Positions 44,978 to 52,872 are shown, counted from the first letter of the stretch. The stretch: DNA of 64,000 nt from Paenibacillus radicis (ex Gao et al. 2016) (GCF_014641555.1 NZ_BMHY01000014.1:1-64000), one strand, 5' to 3'. The notes: generated by a model not told the origin, from the sequence alone. Numbers and translations are program-made.

Positions 44978-45165
44978 AAAAAAGAGACATTGCTATTCGG
45001 CACCGGCGACTGCTTTAGAGTAGCCGCGTTAGTGGGGAAGCATACGTAAAGGCAGATGAGACATCTCAACCTCACACGTCCCCCGCCCTTGAGCGGGTTA
45101 CATGAGCTATCTTCAAACTTCTCAAGGGCAAAGGTTTCGGAAGCTGGAACCGCACTTAAGGTACC
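44978..45165 (-). ncRNA. Candidate structured leader RNA between ywlC and mntP, family not recognised
   Basis: Read on the minus strand, five helices can be drawn: GGTACC/GGTGCC closing the domain (45160-45165 with 44999-45004), GGTT/AACC, a 9-bp helix GCCCTTGAG/CTCAAGGGC (45121-45129 with 45085-45093), a GGGG..ACGT/ACGT..CCCC helix (45076-45084 with 45034-45047), and GCGGCT/AGTCGC (45022-45027 with 45006-45011). A run of six T residues follows at 44978-44983. A competing CCCGC/GCGGG hairpin uses part of the 9-bp helix, so two folds are possible. Manganese exporter genes are often under yybP-ykoY riboswitches, but the conserved GGGGAGTA of that class is missing. Confidence 0.45.
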
Positions 45166-45172
45166 TTCTATT

Positions 45173-46231
45173 CTATAATCGGGTTACCTGATTGCCCGCT
45201 GCTTTGGCCAGCCGGTTCATTAATGCCAGACCAATCCCCTGCTCCTCGCAGCCCTCAGCCCAGATGCGCTGCACCCCTTCGGCATCAAACTGCCTTAATG
45301 CTGCATACAGCCGCTGCGCCGCCTGTTCCAATTGACGCTTCCCTCCACCGTAGGTGAGGACAACATCAGCGTCAAAATCGCCTTCACGTTCAGCAAATAC
45401 AAGTGCGCCGGTTTTCAGACCTTCGCTCTTAGCCTGAGCGATAGCTTGCCGGATATAAGCAGTCATCTCAACGGCATCGCCTTGAACAATCTCCATATCG
45501 CCTTGAGGTGCATAATGGGTATATTTCATACCAGGCGAACGGGGAGCTTCCGTCGCTTCAGCTTTTGCTGGAGGCGTATCGATCATTGCATCTGGTGCAG
45601 CCAGGAGCAGTTGTTCAGGTGTAACGCCACCTGGCCGAAGAATGCGAATGACATTGTCGCCAGCAAGCTCGACAACGGTCGACTCTAGTCCGACACCCGT
45701 CGCTCCGCCATCTACGATTCCAGCGATTGCACCGTCAAGATCCTCTAATACATGTGCGGCTGTTGTCGGGCTTGGTCTCCCTGAACGATTGGCGCTTGGA
45801 GCAGCAACTGGACAATTGGCTTGCCCGATGAGCTCCAGTGCCGCAGCGTGATCCGGCATGCGGACGCCTACAGTTGCTAATCCCGCTGTCACGAGTGGCG
45901 ATACTGCACCAGGCTTTACGGGCAATACAATGGTGAGAGGTCCCGGCCAAAGCTGTTGCATCAAGCGGCTTGCCAATTCCGGATACGGCAGCACAAGCTC
46001 GTCCAACTGTCCAATACTAGCGATATGAACGATAAGCGGATTATCGGAAGGCCTTCCCTTAGCGGCAAAAATCTGTTCCACCGCTTGCGTACTTCTCGCA
46101 TCCGCCCCTAAGCCATAAACCGTCTCCGTCGGGAATGCTACCAGCTCTCCTGCCTTCAGCAGCTCGGCCGCCTCAGTCAGCTGTCCAGCCAACAACTCGC
46201 CTTCCAGCTGCCATACCTTAGTCATCTTCAT
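45173..46231 (-). CDS. ywlC: Threonylcarbamoyl-AMP synthase, Sua5 type
   Basis: A 352-residue enzyme that makes threonylcarbamoyl-AMP from threonine, bicarbonate and ATP for the tRNA t6A modification. The YrdC domain (about 12-205) contains AFPTETVYGLGADA, AKGRPSDNPLIVH and APSANRSGRPSPT. The C-terminal Sua5 domain (about 225-350) and the linker with RSPGMKYTHYAP make it the longer Sua5/YwlC form. The start has only a weak binding site; ATG two codons later (MTKVW) is possible. Confidence 0.94.
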   Translation of the reverse strand: MKMTKVWQLEGELLAGQLTEAAELLKAGELVAFPTETVYGLGADARSTQAVEQIFAAKGRPSDNPLIVHIASIGQLDELVLPYPELASRLMQQLWPGPLTIVLPVKPGAVSPLVTAGLATVGVRMPDHAAALELIGQANCPVAAPSANRSGRPSPTTAAHVLEDLDGAIAGIVDGGATGVGLESTVVELAGDNVIRILRPGGVTPEQLLLAAPDAMIDTPPAKAEATEAPRSPGMKYTHYAPQGDMEIVQGDAVEMTAYIRQAIAQAKSEGLKTGALVFAEREGDFDADVVLTYGGGKRQLEQAAQRLYAALRQFDAEGVQRIWAEGCEEQGIGLALMNRLAKAAGNQVTRL

Positions 46232-46274
46232 CTTTATGGTTCAATCCCTGCTTGTTAGTAGTCTGTTTGCCGCT

Positions 46275-46283
46275 ATTATACCA
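46275..46283 (-). promoter_or_regulatory. Candidate extended -10 promoter of ywlC
   Basis: TGGTATAAT on the minus strand is an extended -10 element without a clear -35, about 45 bp before the ywlC start. Confidence 0.45.
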
Positions 46284-46301
46284 CAGGCACGCAAACGCGC
46301 C

Positions 46302-46417
46302 GCATCCATCTGACTAATCAGTTATCTGGCAGACTCAGTCGCATGATATCAGCATCACTCAAATGATCACAGGCCTGCATCCAACTAACCAATCAATTAC
46401 CTGGCAGACTCATCGTC
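46302..46417. repeat. Pair of imperfect 41-bp direct repeats
   Basis: Copies at 46302-46342 and 46377-46417 are offset by 75 bp. Both begin GCATCCA and contain CTGGCAGACTC, with several substitutions between them. They do not resemble the hairpin repeats next to them. Confidence 0.7.
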
Positions 46418-46483
46418 ACCTTTATAAACTGTTTCACTACTTAAATAAGTAACCAACCATTATGCTGTGAAGAAACGAGACTC

Positions 46484-46692
46484 CAGCGAAGCTACTTCGC
46501 TATATAACGAAGCAAATTTCGTTGGCTGCTCTATTGTTGCGTGTGTTTTGTTCATTAGCGAACCTCTTTTCGCTACTCATGAACTTAGGTTCACGGTTAG
46601 CGAAAAAAGGTTCGCTGTGCAAAATTCATCTCCTAAATAGAGATGTGCACAGCGAACTTGGCTTCTCTATTTAGCGAACCAGCTTCGCTACA
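46484..46692. repeat. Composite hairpin repeat block, copy 2
   Basis: This block repeats the architecture of the element at 147-426: an AGCGAAGCTACTTCGCT hairpin at its left end, ATAACGAAGCAAA, ATTAGCGAACC, CATGAACTTAGGTTCACGG (46578-46596), and TTTAGCGAACCAGCTTCGCTA at its right end. The order and orientation are the same but internal lengths differ, so the copies have diverged. It lies downstream of spoIIR. Confidence 0.75.
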
Positions 46693-46827
46693 ATCCAGGC
46701 ACGGCCTCTTCGTCCACTGACAGCTTTCGCATAAGGTTTAACCGCCAGCGTGCGAAAGAGCGCCGCATGCCGCGATGGCACGCGCTTCGGGAGTCCGGCG
46801 CGGTACGGAACTGAAAGACAAGCTACA

Positions 46828-47568
46828 TTAAGAGAACAAACCTTTCAACCAGTTGATCAACTGCTGCAGCATCTCCCAGAGGAAAAACTTTGCTTCCGGC
46901 GCTTTGCCTTCCGATTGCTTTTTGTCGGCAGTATCTTTCGATACCGAAGCGGAGGCCTTGTCATCCGACTTGCTTACTTTACTGCTTTCTGATTTGGCTG
47001 GAGCAGCTTCTTTGGCTTTACCCTGCACATCATCGCTGCTCGCAGCAGAAGCTTCGCCTGTCGCAGCATCTATGAAGCAGAGCGGCGGGAAGAGCACGCA
47101 CCACCAATTTTGCCCTTGACCCTCGCCCAGCGTAATAAGCAGCGCTTCATATTGTCCGGCAGGGTATACTTCATTGCCGTACATTTTCGTTGGAAATGGA
47201 ACCATTCCGAGCTGTGCCTGATAGTCATAGCCAAAGCCCCGGCTTTGCAGTACTTCAGCGACAATCGCTTCGATTTCACTCATATGGTTTTGCAATGTTT
47301 CGCGAGCCTCTTCAATTGTTTGCGGGCCGGTTACCCAGCCGTTCATAGCATCTACTACGGCGTCGCGAACGACGCGTTTAACCGCCTGGTCAGCGGGAGT
47401 GTCCGAATTGGCTAAAATACGGAGACGAATCGACTCCTGTGGAATGGAACCACTGGCTACAGCAGCATCCGTTTGTTGAAGCTCCCAGCTCATAATCAAT
47501 AGAATAAGGGCAAATACAATAAAACCATACGACCTGCGATAATAGAAACGGGAATAAGGGCGGGACAT
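46828..47568 (-). CDS. spoIIR: Stage II sporulation protein R, with Lys/Ser-rich linker
   Basis: SpoIIR is the secreted forespore signal that triggers SpoIIGA to process pro-SigE in the mother cell. The 246-residue protein has an N-terminal membrane/signal segment (about 13-28), then IPQESIRLRILANSDTPADQAVKRVVRDAV and later QYEALLITLGEGQGQNWWCVLFPPLCF, the family's core motifs (each segment seen piecewise). Residues about 175-225 are a Lys/Ser/Asp-rich low-complexity linker, followed by an amphipathic helix EAKFFLWEMLQQLINWLKGL. The ATG at 47568 has GAGGAG nine bases before it. Confidence 0.93.
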   Translation of the reverse strand: MSRPYSRFYYRRSYGFIVFALILLIMSWELQQTDAAVASGSIPQESIRLRILANSDTPADQAVKRVVRDAVVDAMNGWVTGPQTIEEARETLQNHMSEIEAIVAEVLQSRGFGYDYQAQLGMVPFPTKMYGNEVYPAGQYEALLITLGEGQGQNWWCVLFPPLCFIDAATGEASAASSDDVQGKAKEAAPAKSESSKVSKSDDKASASVSKDTADKKQSEGKAPEAKFFLWEMLQQLINWLKGLFS

Positions 47569-47634
47569 ACACACAAGCTCCTCTCGTGCACCCGTCGGTG
47601 CTTCAGCTTGCGTTCCGGAACGTATCTATCCGTC

Positions 47635-47663
47635 AGTATGTCCCGCAATCCCACTCTATAAAC
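47635..47663 (-). promoter_or_regulatory. Candidate SigF promoter of spoIIR
   Basis: On the minus strand GTTTA (47659-47663) and GGACATACT (47635-47643) are 15 bp apart, close to the SigF pattern GYWTA-N15-GGNRANAMT. The site is about 65 bp before the spoIIR start; spoIIR is SigF-dependent in B. subtilis. Confidence 0.6.
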
Positions 47664-47706
47664 CTCGTATCTCGCAAAAAGATTTACTCATGCTAGATTT
47701 AGAGAG

Positions 47707-47738
47707 AATAAAAAACCGAGCCCTCGCGGACCCGGTTT
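47707..47738 (-). terminator. Terminator of the prfA-prmC operon
   Basis: On the minus strand AACCGGGTCC-GCGA-GGGCTCGGTT forms a 10-bp stem with a G-U pair, followed by a T run (47710-47715). It lies about 275 bp after the prmC stop, beyond the repeats. Confidence 0.8.
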
Positions 47739-47868
47739 GTCATGCTATTAAAAAGTTCCGGACACTCTACTTTAAGCTCCTTAGGCCACAGAGCTAACTG
47801 GCGAACATTCATAGGATTACAAAATGCCAAAATACATTTCATTTCCTCAACACAAGCCAAAAAACCGC

Positions 47869-48003
47869 ATCAAAATGTAAATCTGCATGCTGATTGGGCC
47901 AAAACCGCCGATTTCAAGCTTTGACGATCAATCAAAATGCACTTTTGCAGGCTGATGTGGAAAATGACCCTTTTTAAGCTAATCAAAATGTATTTTTGCA
48001 GGT
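47869..48003. repeat. Three-copy intergenic repeat downstream of prmC
   Basis: The motif ATCAAAATG followed by a TGCAKG element starts at 47869, 47931 and 47982. Each unit is about 23 bp of conserved sequence in a 50-62 bp period with variable DNA between. The spacing is irregular and the units are not palindromic. Confidence 0.7.
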
Positions 48004-48014
48004 AATGAGAAACG

Positions 48015-48953
48015 CTAGAGCTGATCAGCATGGCGGATCGCCAGTACATGCCGCTCAATGCCGGCATAGTCGGTAATAATCCGCACCTCGTCCCAAGCGC
48101 CGTACTGCTCAAGCAGCGCCGCGACGTCGCGGGCTTGGCCCATGCCAAGCTCGAAGCCGACGATCCGCGGCACCTGCCGCAGCGCCGGCAGCTGCTCCAC
48201 CATGCGGCGGTACGGGTCCAGCCCGTCCGCCCCGCCATCCAGCGCAAGGCGCGGCTCAAAGTCGCGCACCTCGCGCTGCAAGCCCGGGAGATCATCCGCC
48301 GGTATATACGGCGGATTCGACACCAGCACGTCGGCCGCCAGCCCGGCCGACGCAGAGCCTTCGGCGCCGACGGCAAACGGCGCCAGCAAGTCGCCCTGCA
48401 CGAATGCAATCCGGCCCGCCGCCTCTTGGCGGGCCGCATTCATGCGGGCGACCTCCAGCGCGTCCGGCGAAAGATCGGACGCGCTTACGCGCCAGCGCGG
48501 ACGCTGCGCCGCCAGCGTCACGGCGATGGCGCCGCTGCCAGTGCCGACATCCAGCACAGTCGGCACCGTATCGCCTTCAGGCGGCCATAAGCGATCGGCC
48601 GCCTCCAGCACCGCCTCGACGAGCAGCTCCGTCTCAGGGCGCGGGATCAAGACGGCCGGCGTTACCGTAAACGGCCGTCCATAAAACCACTGCTCGCCGA
48701 TAATATATTGCACCGGCTCGCCCGCCGCCTTTCGGCTAACGGCTTGTACCCATGCCTCCGCCTTCTCTTGCGGGAACTGCTCAAAGCTCCAGTCGCGAAG
48801 CAAAACGGACCGCTCTACCTCCAGTACATGCAGAAGCAGCAGCTCCGCATTCGACCGGGATTCCTCCACGCCATGCCCCGCCAAAAACGAAGAAGCCTGC
48901 AAGCAGGCTTCCCGAATGGTATAGGACGGGGCGAAAAATTCAAATTCACTCAT
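48015..48953 (-). CDS. prmC: Peptide chain release factor N5-glutamine methyltransferase
   Basis: A 312-residue SAM-dependent enzyme that methylates the GGQ glutamine of release factors. It has the N-terminal helical domain (about 1-85), the SAM motif VLDVGTGSGAIAVTLA and the catalytic VSNPPYI. Local base composition is very GC-rich. It follows prfA by 27 bp and modifies that gene's product. Confidence 0.95.
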   Translation of the reverse strand: MSEFEFFAPSYTIREACLQASSFLAGHGVEESRSNAELLLLHVLEVERSVLLRDWSFEQFPQEKAEAWVQAVSRKAAGEPVQYIIGEQWFYGRPFTVTPAVLIPRPETELLVEAVLEAADRLWPPEGDTVPTVLDVGTGSGAIAVTLAAQRPRWRVSASDLSPDALEVARMNAARQEAAGRIAFVQGDLLAPFAVGAEGSASAGLAADVLVSNPPYIPADDLPGLQREVRDFEPRLALDGGADGLDPYRRMVEQLPALRQVPRIVGFELGMGQARDVAALLEQYGAWDEVRIITDYAGIERHVLAIRHADQL

Positions 48954-48980
48954 ATTTGAATATCTCCGCTCTCCTATGGT

Positions 48981-50051
48981 TTATACGAGTTCTTTGTCCA
49001 TCATGTCCGCTTGCTCGGCAATCGTCAGCGACGATACGATGTCGGCCATGTCGCCGTTCATCACCTGATCCAGCTTGTGCAGCGTCAGGCCGATGCGGTG
49101 ATCGGTCACCCGGCTTTGCGGGAAGTTATACGTGCGAATGCGTTCGCTTCGGTCACCAGTGCCGACCTTGCTTTTCCGCTCGCCTGCGTATTTCGCTTCC
49201 TCTTCTTGACGACGAATATCAGAGATACGGGCGCGCAGCACTTGCAGCGCCTTCGCTTTATTGTCGTTTTGCGATTTACCGTCCTGACAAGTCGCCATAA
49301 TACCAGTCGGCACGTGCAGTACGCGAACCGCCGACTTGGTCGTATTAACGGATTGCCCGCCTGCGCCGCTGGAGCAGAACGTATCGATCCGGATATCCTT
49401 GTCGAGAATTTCTACATCCACCTCTTCAACCTCCGGCATAACCGAAACTGTTGAAGTTGATGTATGGATGCGTCCGCCGGATTCCGTTACCGGAATACGC
49501 TGTACGCGGTGCGCGCCGCTCTCGAACTTCAGCTTGCTGTAGGCGCCCTTACCGGTAATCATGAAGATTACCTCTTTAAAGCCGCCCAAGTCATTCTCGC
49601 TCAAATCCATCAGCTCTACGCGCCAGCCTTGAGAATCCGCAAACTTCGTGTACATCCGGTACAGTTCAGAAGCGAACAAAGCCGCTTCGTCGCCGCCCGC
49701 TGCGCCGCGAATCTCAACGATAACGTTCTTATCGTCGTTCGGATCTTTCGGCAGGAGCAAGATTTTGATCTTAGCGTCCAGCTCTTCTTTGCGATCAGAC
49801 AGCTCTTCGATCTCCATCTTTACCATTTCGCGCATTTCATCATCGAGCTTTTCGCCCTGCATTACTTTTGCGTCGTCCAATTGCGCCGACACTTGCTTAT
49901 ATTCGGTAAAAGCTTCATACGCCTCTTGTAAATCCGATTGTTCCTTGGAATACTCCCGCAGACGCTTCGGATCGCTGGCTACGTCGGGATCGCACAGCAA
50001 TTCGCTCAGCTTCTCGTAACGGTCGGCCAGTGCTTGTAAACGGTCCAACAC
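48981..50051 (-). CDS. prfA: Peptide chain release factor 1 (GTG start)
   Basis: A 356-residue factor that reads UAA and UAG and releases the peptide. The catalytic GGQ is at residues 231-233 in FCSSGAGGQSVNTTKSAVR. The first codon is GTG, with GAGGTG seven bases upstream; the product begins MLDRLQALADRYEKL as in other Bacillales. Confidence 0.97.
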   Translation of the reverse strand: MLDRLQALADRYEKLSELLCDPDVASDPKRLREYSKEQSDLQEAYEAFTEYKQVSAQLDDAKVMQGEKLDDEMREMVKMEIEELSDRKEELDAKIKILLLPKDPNDDKNVIVEIRGAAGGDEAALFASELYRMYTKFADSQGWRVELMDLSENDLGGFKEVIFMITGKGAYSKLKFESGAHRVQRIPVTESGGRIHTSTSTVSVMPEVEEVDVEILDKDIRIDTFCSSGAGGQSVNTTKSAVRVLHVPTGIMATCQDGKSQNDNKAKALQVLRARISDIRRQEEEAKYAGERKSKVGTGDRSERIRTYNFPQSRVTDHRIGLTLHKLDQVMNGDMADIVSSLTIAEQADMMDKELV

Positions 50052-50091
50052 TTTTCGTCACCTCTGTTATTTTTCCGCATTAATATCCTTT

Positions 50092-50100
50092 ATTATAACA
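50092..50100 (-). promoter_or_regulatory. Candidate extended -10 promoter of prfA
   Basis: TGTTATAAT on the minus strand is an extended -10 element about 40 bp before the prfA start. No good -35 is seen. Confidence 0.5.
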
Positions 50101-50194
50101 TAACGATCCAAAGGTTACGACTGGTGTATTTGCCTAACTGCATGTCAGAATCGCTCAGAAAGCGGTTTTTTTAAAGTTATCAAGCAAAAACGCC

Positions 50195-50226
50195 ATAAAA
50201 AAGACGAACCGCAACCGGCTCGTCTT
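50195..50226 (-). terminator. Terminator of ycnI
   Basis: On the minus strand AAGACGAGCCG and CGGTTCGTCTT pair with one G-U and are followed by a T run (50195-50200). It starts 11 bp after the ycnI stop. Confidence 0.85.
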
Positions 50227-50236
50227 CAGCAAAACT

Positions 50237-50878
50237 TTATTTTTTCTTTTTAGCAACTGCCGTAACGAGCGCTGCTGCGCCCAGAACAACCGCTACGATC
50301 GATAAAATAAGCGGCAATGGCGATTGACCATCATCCTTCGCCTCGTCGCCTGCTGCGTGAGACGAGCCGCCGGCCCCATGACCGTCACCGCCGCCCGCTA
50401 CCGCAGGAGTAACCTTTTGAACAGATGCCGGTTTGTCTGCACCGTCTCCGCCAATCCACTCAACAACACTGTTGTCGCTATAGGTTTGGTAAGCGCGCCA
50501 TACAAGCTGAGTCGCATCTTCGTTGACTTTGCCGCTCAAACGGAATTCTGTGAATTCCGTCTCAGCCAGCCCTGGACCTTCAGCAGTCCAAGTTACACTT
50601 GCGATCGAGCCGTCAGCATTTTTCTCGATCTCATGCTTCCAGCCCTGCTTCGGCTCGACGCGGGAAATCGCAGCGCCATCGGCTGCTTTCACTTGTACTT
50701 TTATCGTGTTAACGCCTTTTGTCTCACTAGGCACGCGAACAGTGAACACCTGATACGAATTGGCCGGAACCTCCGGCGGCTGCACCGTCACATGGGCACT
50801 AGCCATTCCGACGAACAGGAACAGGCTAAGGCTCAAGCTGACCGATGCGGTCACAAACCACTTTTGCATTTTTTTCAT
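50237..50878 (-). CDS. ycnI: YcnI family (DUF1775) copper-binding protein, membrane-anchored
   Basis: A 213-residue exported protein. The signal peptide should be cut before AHVTVQPPEVP or one residue later; in characterised YcnI proteins the new N-terminal His binds Cu(II) in a single-His brace. Conserved GWKHEIE and TVTW-like segments follow. A His/Gly-rich linker (GGGDGHGAGGSSHAAGD) precedes a C-terminal membrane helix (about 187-208) with KKKK at the end. Start at ATG 50878; ATG three codons later is also possible. Confidence 0.9.
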   Translation of the reverse strand: MKKMQKWFVTASVSLSLSLFLFVGMASAHVTVQPPEVPANSYQVFTVRVPSETKGVNTIKVQVKAADGAAISRVEPKQGWKHEIEKNADGSIASVTWTAEGPGLAETEFTEFRLSGKVNEDATQLVWRAYQTYSDNSVVEWIGGDGADKPASVQKVTPAVAGGGDGHGAGGSSHAAGDEAKDDGQSPLPLILSIVAVVLGAAALVTAVAKKKK

Positions 50879-50926
50879 TACTCTGCACAACCCTTCCCGG
50901 TTATTAATCTTTATCTCTCGTTCCCC

Positions 50927-50971
50927 AGTATAAGGATAGCTGAGTTCTCAGTCATGACTCGATAGAGCTAT
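50927..50971 (-). promoter_or_regulatory. ycnI promoter with 19-bp element shared with ycnJ
   Basis: TATACT (50927-50932) is the -10 box. The element ATAGCTCTATCGAGTCATG (50953-50971) lies 20 bp upstream and would overlap the -35. The same element with one substitution lies at the same distance from TATACT before ycnJ. Inside it, AGTCATGACT (50950-50959) is a perfect palindrome here but not at ycnJ. Confidence 0.7.
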
Positions 50972-51025
50972 GACTGGTGAAAAAAATGTGTCCGAATCAC
51001 CGCTGATGTCTCCGCCTATATTCGT

Positions 51026-52678
51026 CTAATAGTTCACAAAATCCAATCGCTTCACCATTTCGATATCATCCTGAGTCATGACTCGAATTTCTGCTTTCCA
51101 CTTCGAGGCATACGGAAGGAAAGCTCCGGTTGCCTGATACGAAGTTCTCGCGTAGCCCGGATAGGAATCGTAGGACTCGTCATCAAAAGGGGCAAGCGGC
51201 ACGTCCAGCGGCGCCTCCTCACTGCCTTGCGGATGCAGGCGAAGCACAACGGCTTTCGGCTCTCCGGCCGCTTCCGGCAGCCAGATTTGCAGCTTCGCTT
51301 CATTTTCGCCGCCCGGTACGTTTGGTGTAATACTGAGCGTATAATGCATATCCTCGCCCATTTCGTGATGCCTGATTGGCTCATTCGCCGGCAACGGGCT
51401 AATGTAGGTGAAGATCGCGGCGATCGCCACGATAACGAGCATTAGACCCAGATCGACACGAAGCAACCGGCCGTCTGGAATACCGCTTTTGCTCATTCGA
51501 ATGCGAAGCCAAGCGCCTGTTCCGATAACGAGCAACGTAAGCCCTGATTTAATAGCCAGCATTATTCCCCATGGCGTCAGCCACAAGTAGGAAAACTTAG
51601 GCAGGAAAAGCGTCATCATCAGAATACCGCTGACGACGAGCGCAACAAGAGAGATGAGTGCTCCCTTTGAAAAGCTCGCCCCGAACCGTCCCGCTTCCTT
51701 CCGGTCTTCAAACCAGAGGACCACAAGCGCCAATAAACCGCCGGCCCATATTGCTGCTGCGACCAAATGGATCCAATCGGCTGCAAGCGTCAGGATCTTA
51801 AGGTCATTGGCAGCAGGATGACCAATTAAGCTTTCTATAGCCAGTATAATAACCGCCCATAACAGCTTCACATACATAGGTGCCCGTTGAATAACGAAAC
51901 CGGCAAGCACAACGACGATAAGCTCCAGCCATGCGCGGCCGGTAGCTGTTCCGGTAAACAGCTCTCCCCATGCGCTGAAAGGCTGACCGGCCATAATTTC
52001 TTTGGCTTGAATGAAGATGTGCAGCAGCAGTGAAATTAACAGCACCCTCAGTGAGAGGAGCAGCAATCGGCGGTGTACGCCGCTGACGGACTCACTAGGA
52101 TTGCGGTATAAGGCCGACCAAATCATTAATCCCGCCGCAATTAGCAGGGACAGATAGTAAACAATACGCACAGTGAACAGCAGCCAATTGTCGCTAGATA
52201 GTCCATGCGAGCCGGAACTGCCGCCAGCGTCGTCATTAAAGGTGGAACCATCCTTCCATTCCGGGGGGTTGCCCACTACGAATACATAGGAACCGCTGAC
52301 CGGATGACCATCCTCCGACACGATATGGAAGGACGCGGTATAGACCCCTTCCTGCAGGGACGGCAGCGCCAGCTTCAGCGTTGTCCGATCTTCATTGAGC
52401 GTCGGTTTGTCAGAGGTCACTTTCCGCTTCTGAGAATCCAGCACCTGCAATGAACCGGCACTCGGTTCAATAGCCTCGCTGAAGCTGAGCTCGACAAAAG
52501 GCGGCGATTCCTTCAGTTTCGCATTCGCCTCGGGGACCCGCTTCTCCAGCGAAGCATGAGCCGAGGCAACTGGCATAAGGGACGGCAGCAAGCCGACCAT
52601 CCAAATGACGGCAAAAACGAGAAGCACAATTTGAGGAAGCCTTCTTTTCTGTTTCCTGAGTTGTATCTGTTGTTGCAT
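51026..52678 (-). CDS. ycnJ: Copper transport protein with CopC and CopD domains (YcnJ-like)
   Basis: A 550-residue protein. After a signal peptide (about 15-40) comes a CopC domain starting HASLEKRVPEANAKL, with HIVSEDGHPVSGSYVF holding candidate copper ligands. Eight membrane helices (about 165-425) form the CopD domain, and an extracytoplasmic C-terminal domain (about 430-550) follows. YcnJ imports copper in B. subtilis. Unlike the B. subtilis cluster there is no ycnK repressor gene here. Confidence 0.92.
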   Translation of the reverse strand: MQQQIQLRKQKRRLPQIVLLVFAVIWMVGLLPSLMPVASAHASLEKRVPEANAKLKESPPFVELSFSEAIEPSAGSLQVLDSQKRKVTSDKPTLNEDRTTLKLALPSLQEGVYTASFHIVSEDGHPVSGSYVFVVGNPPEWKDGSTFNDDAGGSSGSHGLSSDNWLLFTVRIVYYLSLLIAAGLMIWSALYRNPSESVSGVHRRLLLLSLRVLLISLLLHIFIQAKEIMAGQPFSAWGELFTGTATGRAWLELIVVVLAGFVIQRAPMYVKLLWAVIILAIESLIGHPAANDLKILTLAADWIHLVAAAIWAGGLLALVVLWFEDRKEAGRFGASFSKGALISLVALVVSGILMMTLFLPKFSYLWLTPWGIMLAIKSGLTLLVIGTGAWLRIRMSKSGIPDGRLLRVDLGLMLVIVAIAAIFTYISPLPANEPIRHHEMGEDMHYTLSITPNVPGGENEAKLQIWLPEAAGEPKAVVLRLHPQGSEEAPLDVPLAPFDDESYDSYPGYARTSYQATGAFLPYASKWKAEIRVMTQDDIEMVKRLDFVNY

Positions 52679-52780
52679 ACGGCAATCACTTCCTTCATTT
52701 CTTTCGCGGGTAAGCGCGTTGCAATACGTTAAATACGATATCTTTTACACACAGGCAAAGGGTCATCTTTTTCGCCATCA

Positions 52781-52825
52781 AGTATAATGCTCCGCGCTAA
52801 ATTTGGCATGACTCGAAAGAGCTAT
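52781..52825 (-). promoter_or_regulatory. ycnJ promoter with 19-bp element shared with ycnI
   Basis: TATACT (52781-52786) is the -10 box and ATAGCTCTTTCGAGTCATG (52807-52825) lies exactly 20 bp upstream, as at ycnI (18 of 19 bases identical). The flanking sequences between element and -10 are unrelated, so the match is not just a recent duplication. Confidence 0.7.
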
Positions 52826-52872
52826 AGAGAGCGGAAAATGCGATTCTCCTTTCCATGGAGGAATTTCGGGTA

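Larger units (their letters stand above)
46232..46827. other. spoIIR-ywlC intergenic region
   Basis: A 596-bp gap without a credible gene. It carries the candidate ywlC promoter, a pair of 41-bp direct repeats and the second copy of the composite hairpin block. No clear terminator for spoIIR is visible; 46700-46827 shows nothing I can name. Confidence 0.55.
47569..48014. other. prmC-spoIIR intergenic region
   Basis: This 446-bp gap contains the candidate SigF promoter of spoIIR, a terminator for prfA-prmC and the three-copy repeat next to prmC. An open frame running from prmC through the repeat is an out-of-frame shadow. Confidence 0.55.

Noticed and set aside
44888..45172. yybP-ykoY manganese riboswitch before mntP
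   Set aside because: The position fits, but the invariant GGGGAGTA and ACCTTT segments of that class cannot be found on either strand; kept only as an unnamed structured RNA.
47870..48439. 189-codon frame running through the end of prmC and the repeats
   Set aside because: Out-of-frame shadow of GC-rich prmC extended through the repeats.
50960..51010. Terminator between ycnJ and ycnI
   Set aside because: A T run exists on the minus strand but the preceding stem is only three pairs, too weak to claim.
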